Under the pieces are notes generated by a model. That model was not told where the DNA came from, did no database searches, and saw only the letters and a program-made list of their open reading frames with translations. The translations under genes and the position numbers were made by a program. A stretch of 6,076 nt of DNA from assembly GCA_007131535.1 (NCBI GenBank), contig SLQI01000167.1, positions 1 to 6,076 of the forward strand, written 5' to 3'. Positions within the stretch are counted from its first letter, which is position 1. Each line of letters starts with the position of its first letter. The DNA is from Balneolales bacterium. GTDB taxonomy: Bacteria; Bacteroidota; Rhodothermia; Balneolales; Natronogracilivirgulaceae. Of the stretch, positions 3,925 to 6,076 are shown piece after piece.

Positions 3925-5774
3925 GGTATGTGTTCCTCAATTACTTCTTCCTCTTCTTCTTCCGGCTCATCGGTTGGCTCAAAATTCAAAACATGATCTT
4001 TGATCCAGTGCGTAGTTTCACCGTTGAAATAGTATTCCAGTAAAAGTGCCGCTACAGGAGCTGCGGAAACTGAGCCGAACCCGGAATTTTCAAGCAGTAC
4101 GGCTATAACTATCTCAGGATCTTCAACCGGTGCATAGGTGATAAACCAACCGTGATTTCTACCATGCGGGTTTTGGGATGTCCCGGTTTTACCGGCAGCA
4201 TCAAAACCATCCATAAACTCCAGATAGTAGCGGCCTGAACCCTCCGTTGTAGCTCCGATTAGTCCTTCACGAATTCCATCAAAGTGTCTATCGTTTAGCC
4301 AGTCTACCGATTTGAAGCTCGGTTCGATTTCGGTATAGGTGTTATCCGGAAAGACCAGGCGATCAACAAGTCGAGGCTTGGGCATGGAGCCTTCGGTCGC
4401 AAGTAGTGATGTAAACGAAGCTAATTGCAACGGAGATACTGAAAAGCTTCCCTGACCAATTCCAAGGTTAATTAAGTCTCCCGGACCCCACATGTTCGCA
4501 CCGAAAACTCGATCGTAGTAGCTACTATCCGGCAGAATTCCAGTAGTTTCGTATGGGAGGTCAATTTCGGTTCGTTTTCCAAAGCCGAGATCCGATGAGA
4601 GCCTGTACCATGTATTCAGGTCATACTCGGTGATGATATCATTCATCAATTTAAAAAAGTACGTATTGCAGGAATTGGTAAGAGCATCGGCCAGATTTTG
4701 ATGCCCGTGGGAATCTAGACAGTGATATCTTCGACCTCTTGTGAATCCACCATCGCAATAGACCGTATCGTCCGGATCAATAAGTTCAAGCTCCTGACCG
4801 ACAATGCCCATCATGGGTTTTACTGTGGACCCTGGTGGCTGCTGCGTTGAAATCGCCCGATTAAACATCGGACGTGTGGAGTCTACATTAACCGAGTGCC
4901 AATAATCGCGGTCAATTTTACCGGCCAGCTTATCTATTTCAAACTGAGGAGCACTGACGAGGCTGAGTATCGACCCATCATTGGGATCCATAGCTACTAG
5001 TCCACCGATTTTATCAGCCATGAGCTCTTCGGCAAGAGCCTGAAGGTCCCGGTCAATGGTAGTATAAATATCGGCACCTTTGGTTGGACTGATGTCATGT
5101 TCGCCTTCATCATACATCCCAACAGTTTGGCCAAGCGCATTAACACGCTGATAGATGGTTCCGGTTTCGCCTCTTAAATACTCTTCGTAAACGCTTTCCA
5201 GTCCAATTCTACCGGCTCGGTCTCCCATCCGGTATCTGTTGGATCTTCGATATTCCTGCTCGGTGACTTCTCGTAAATATCCAAGTAAATGAGATGCTCG
5301 GACGTCTGAAGGGTAACTACGCTTGGAATCAACTTGGTGCCCGATACCAGGAAGCCGCCAAAGGTTTTCCTGAATGGCTGAGAATATTTCGAAATCCACC
5401 TCTGTAAACATTCGTGAGGGGCGGTGCCAGGAGTATGATTGAGCGAGGTTTAATTGATTAACAATTTCTGCTTCGGTTCTGCCGGTCAATTCCGCCAATA
5501 AGGGGATATTATCCTGATTGAAATTTGCAGGGGTGATGGTGATCGTATAGGTGGGCTCGTTATTTACGATTAGTTGCCCGTGTCGATCAAATATTAAACC
5601 TCTGGCAGGAGATACTGATTCCTGAAGAATCGTGTTTTGCTGACTGAGAGGGCCGTACTTGTCATAATCGATAATTTGCAACTGGATCAGCCTGCCCACC
5701 ATGATGAGCAAAACAACGACTACAACACCTTGTAGAACCTTGATCGAAGTTTGTACTCTGTTGTTCAAAGACAA
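3921..5774 (-). CDS. mrdA: Penicillin-binding protein 2, elongasome transpeptidase
   Basis: PBP2 is a class B transpeptidase that cross-links peptidoglycan in the periplasm and activates RodA. Residues 1-12 are cytoplasmic and 13-36 form the membrane anchor. The pedestal/dimerisation domain (about 50-220) begins with PARGLIFDRHGQLI (56-69). The transpeptidase domain (about 255-585) carries S316-T317-V318-K319 (catalytic Ser and Lys), S368-C369-N370 and K529-T530-G531-T532. C340, C352, H358 and C369 occupy places matching the zinc site described in Acinetobacter PBP2. The Glu-rich tail (605-614) is low complexity. Numbering is from the TTG at 5774. The TTG two codons later (5768) is better placed, 7 nt after AGGA. 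No ATG occurs before residue 25, inside the anchor, so a TTG start is nearly certain. The gene follows mreD after 14 nt and overlaps rodA by 4 nt. FtsI is less likely given the mreD and rodA neighbours. Confidence 0.96.
   Translation of the reverse strand: MSLNNRVQTSIKVLQGVVVVVLLIMVGRLIQLQIIDYDKYGPLSQQNTILQESVSPARGLIFDRHGQLIVNNEPTYTITITPANFNQDNIPLLAELTGRTEAEIVNQLNLAQSYSWHRPSRMFTEVDFEIFSAIQENLWRLPGIGHQVDSKRSYPSDVRASHLLGYLREVTEQEYRRSNRYRMGDRAGRIGLESVYEEYLRGETGTIYQRVNALGQTVGMYDEGEHDISPTKGADIYTTIDRDLQALAEELMADKIGGLVAMDPNDGSILSLVSAPQFEIDKLAGKIDRDYWHSVNVDSTRPMFNRAISTQQPPGSTVKPMMGIVGQELELIDPDDTVYCDGGFTRGRRYHCLDSHGHQNLADALTNSCNTYFFKLMNDIITEYDLNTWYRLSSDLGFGKRTEIDLPYETTGILPDSSYYDRVFGANMWGPGDLINLGIGQGSFSVSPLQLASFTSLLATEGSMPKPRLVDRLVFPDNTYTEIEPSFKSVDWLNDRHFDGIREGLIGATTEGSGRYYLEFMDGFDAAGKTGTSQNPHGRNHGWFITYAPVEDPEIVIAVLLENSGFGSVSAAPVAALLLEYYFNGETTHWIKDHVLNFEPTDEPEEEEEEVIEEHIP
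3933..3938 (-). promoter_or_regulatory. Ribosome binding site deciding the TTG start of rodA
   Basis: On the minus strand GAGGAA lies 8-9 nt before the TTG at 3924-3922, within the final Glu-Glu codons of mrdA. It supports TTG as the true start and implies that RodA translation is coupled to termination of PBP2 translation. Confidence 0.55.
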
Positions 5775-5775
5775 A

Positions 5776-5779
5776 TCCT
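5776..5779 (-). promoter_or_regulatory. Ribosome binding site of mrdA
   Basis: On the minus strand AGGA lies in the 14-nt gap after the mreD stop. It is 1 nt from the first TTG (5774) but 7 nt from the second (5768), which favours the second as the initiation codon and a protein two residues shorter. Confidence 0.45.
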
Positions 5780-5788
5780 AATTCGCAA

Positions 5789-6076
5789 TTAATGGGTTTT
5801 AAACAAGTAGAAAAAGGTACCAATTAGAGCCGTAAGCAAGGTGTTACCGATCCAAATGACCCAAAACATTTGCCCGACTCTAAAAATCTCGGCAAATTGA
5901 GCCACACCTGTAAAAATAAGGTTGTGGAACAATCCCGCCAATAAAATGATCACAAATACCTGAGAGTATAGCATTTTGGTCTCGGATACTTTAGGTATAA
6001 AGTTATAACCGAGAAAGGCGACTAATGTTTTAGATAACATGTGAAGTCCCCAGAAATCCAAAAAGAAATCCATAGC
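5789..6076 (-). CDS. mreD: MreD, rod-shape membrane protein (5' end missing)
   Basis: MreD is a small polytopic inner-membrane protein of the elongasome, linking MreB/MreC to PBP2 and RodA. About 95 residues are visible, roughly the C-terminal half to two thirds of a typical 160-170-residue protein. The frame stays open to the right edge: the ATG at 6073-6071 is preceded by an in-frame GCT, and MDFFLDFWGLHMLSKTL resembles the internal DxxxxxxxG segment of MreD rather than an N-terminus. That ATG is therefore probably an internal methionine. Numbered from it, hydrophobic helices lie at about 10-26, 34-58 and 66-91. The protein ends FKTH and stops 14 nt before mrdA, in the classical mreBCD-mrdA-rodA order. 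Family identity rests on gene order, topology and this short motif. Confidence 0.85.
   Translation of the reverse strand, partial: AMDFFLDFWGLHMLSKTLVAFLGYNFIPKVSETKMLYSQVFVIILLAGLFHNLIFTGVAQFAEIFRVGQMFWVIWIGNTLLTALIGTFFYLFKTH

Noticed and set aside
1..6076. Insertion sequence, phage or CRISPR content
   Set aside because: There is no transposase, integrase, Cas gene or spaced direct-repeat array; from 483 onward the window is filled with housekeeping and signalling genes.

Overview
The window reads as ordinary chromosome from a Gram-negative, rod-shaped bacterium of moderate to low GC. The gene set, the anti-sigma-like protein without a zinc motif and the weak or absent Shine-Dalgarno sites on some genes suggest the Bacteroidota/Balneolota-Rhodothermota side of the tree. 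That placement is an impression from protein style, not from a marker gene. No tRNA, rRNA, CRISPR array or recognisable mobile element is visible.

Layout. Positions 1-480 hold no gene I can support. This AT-rich stretch contains a long-armed inverted repeat (17-30 with 81-94), a 10-bp palindrome (244-253), a small imperfect hairpin (330-358) and a short unassigned open frame (about 102-213). A tight plus-strand operon follows at 483-1950: an ECF sigma factor, a small single-pass membrane protein that looks like its anti-sigma factor, and a membrane-anchored, coiled-coil extracytoplasmic protein resembling the Spy/CpxP/CnrX superfamily. The first two genes overlap at ATGA and the third starts 2 nt after the second, so they should be co-translated. 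After a 121-nt gap with a possible promoter comes rnhB (RNase HII, 2072-2677).

The right half (2674-6076) is on the minus strand. It carries the rod-shape elongation genes in the order mreD (cut by the right edge), mrdA (PBP2), rodA. mreB and mreC would be expected beyond the right edge. mrdA and rodA overlap by 4 nt and both appear to start at TTG. rodA and rnhB converge and overlap tail-to-tail by 4 nt.

How it works together. MreD is a membrane part of the elongasome. RodA polymerises lipid II into glycan strands, and PBP2 cross-links them and activates RodA. The sigma/anti-sigma/sensor-like operon looks like an envelope-stress signalling module. Its closest architectural analogy is CnrH/CnrY/CnrX, but the metal-binding residues are not evident. 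A link between that module and the wall genes is only positional. RNase HII is a housekeeping genome-maintenance enzyme. The most interesting item is the three-gene sigma module; the rest is conserved core machinery with a few sequence peculiarities.
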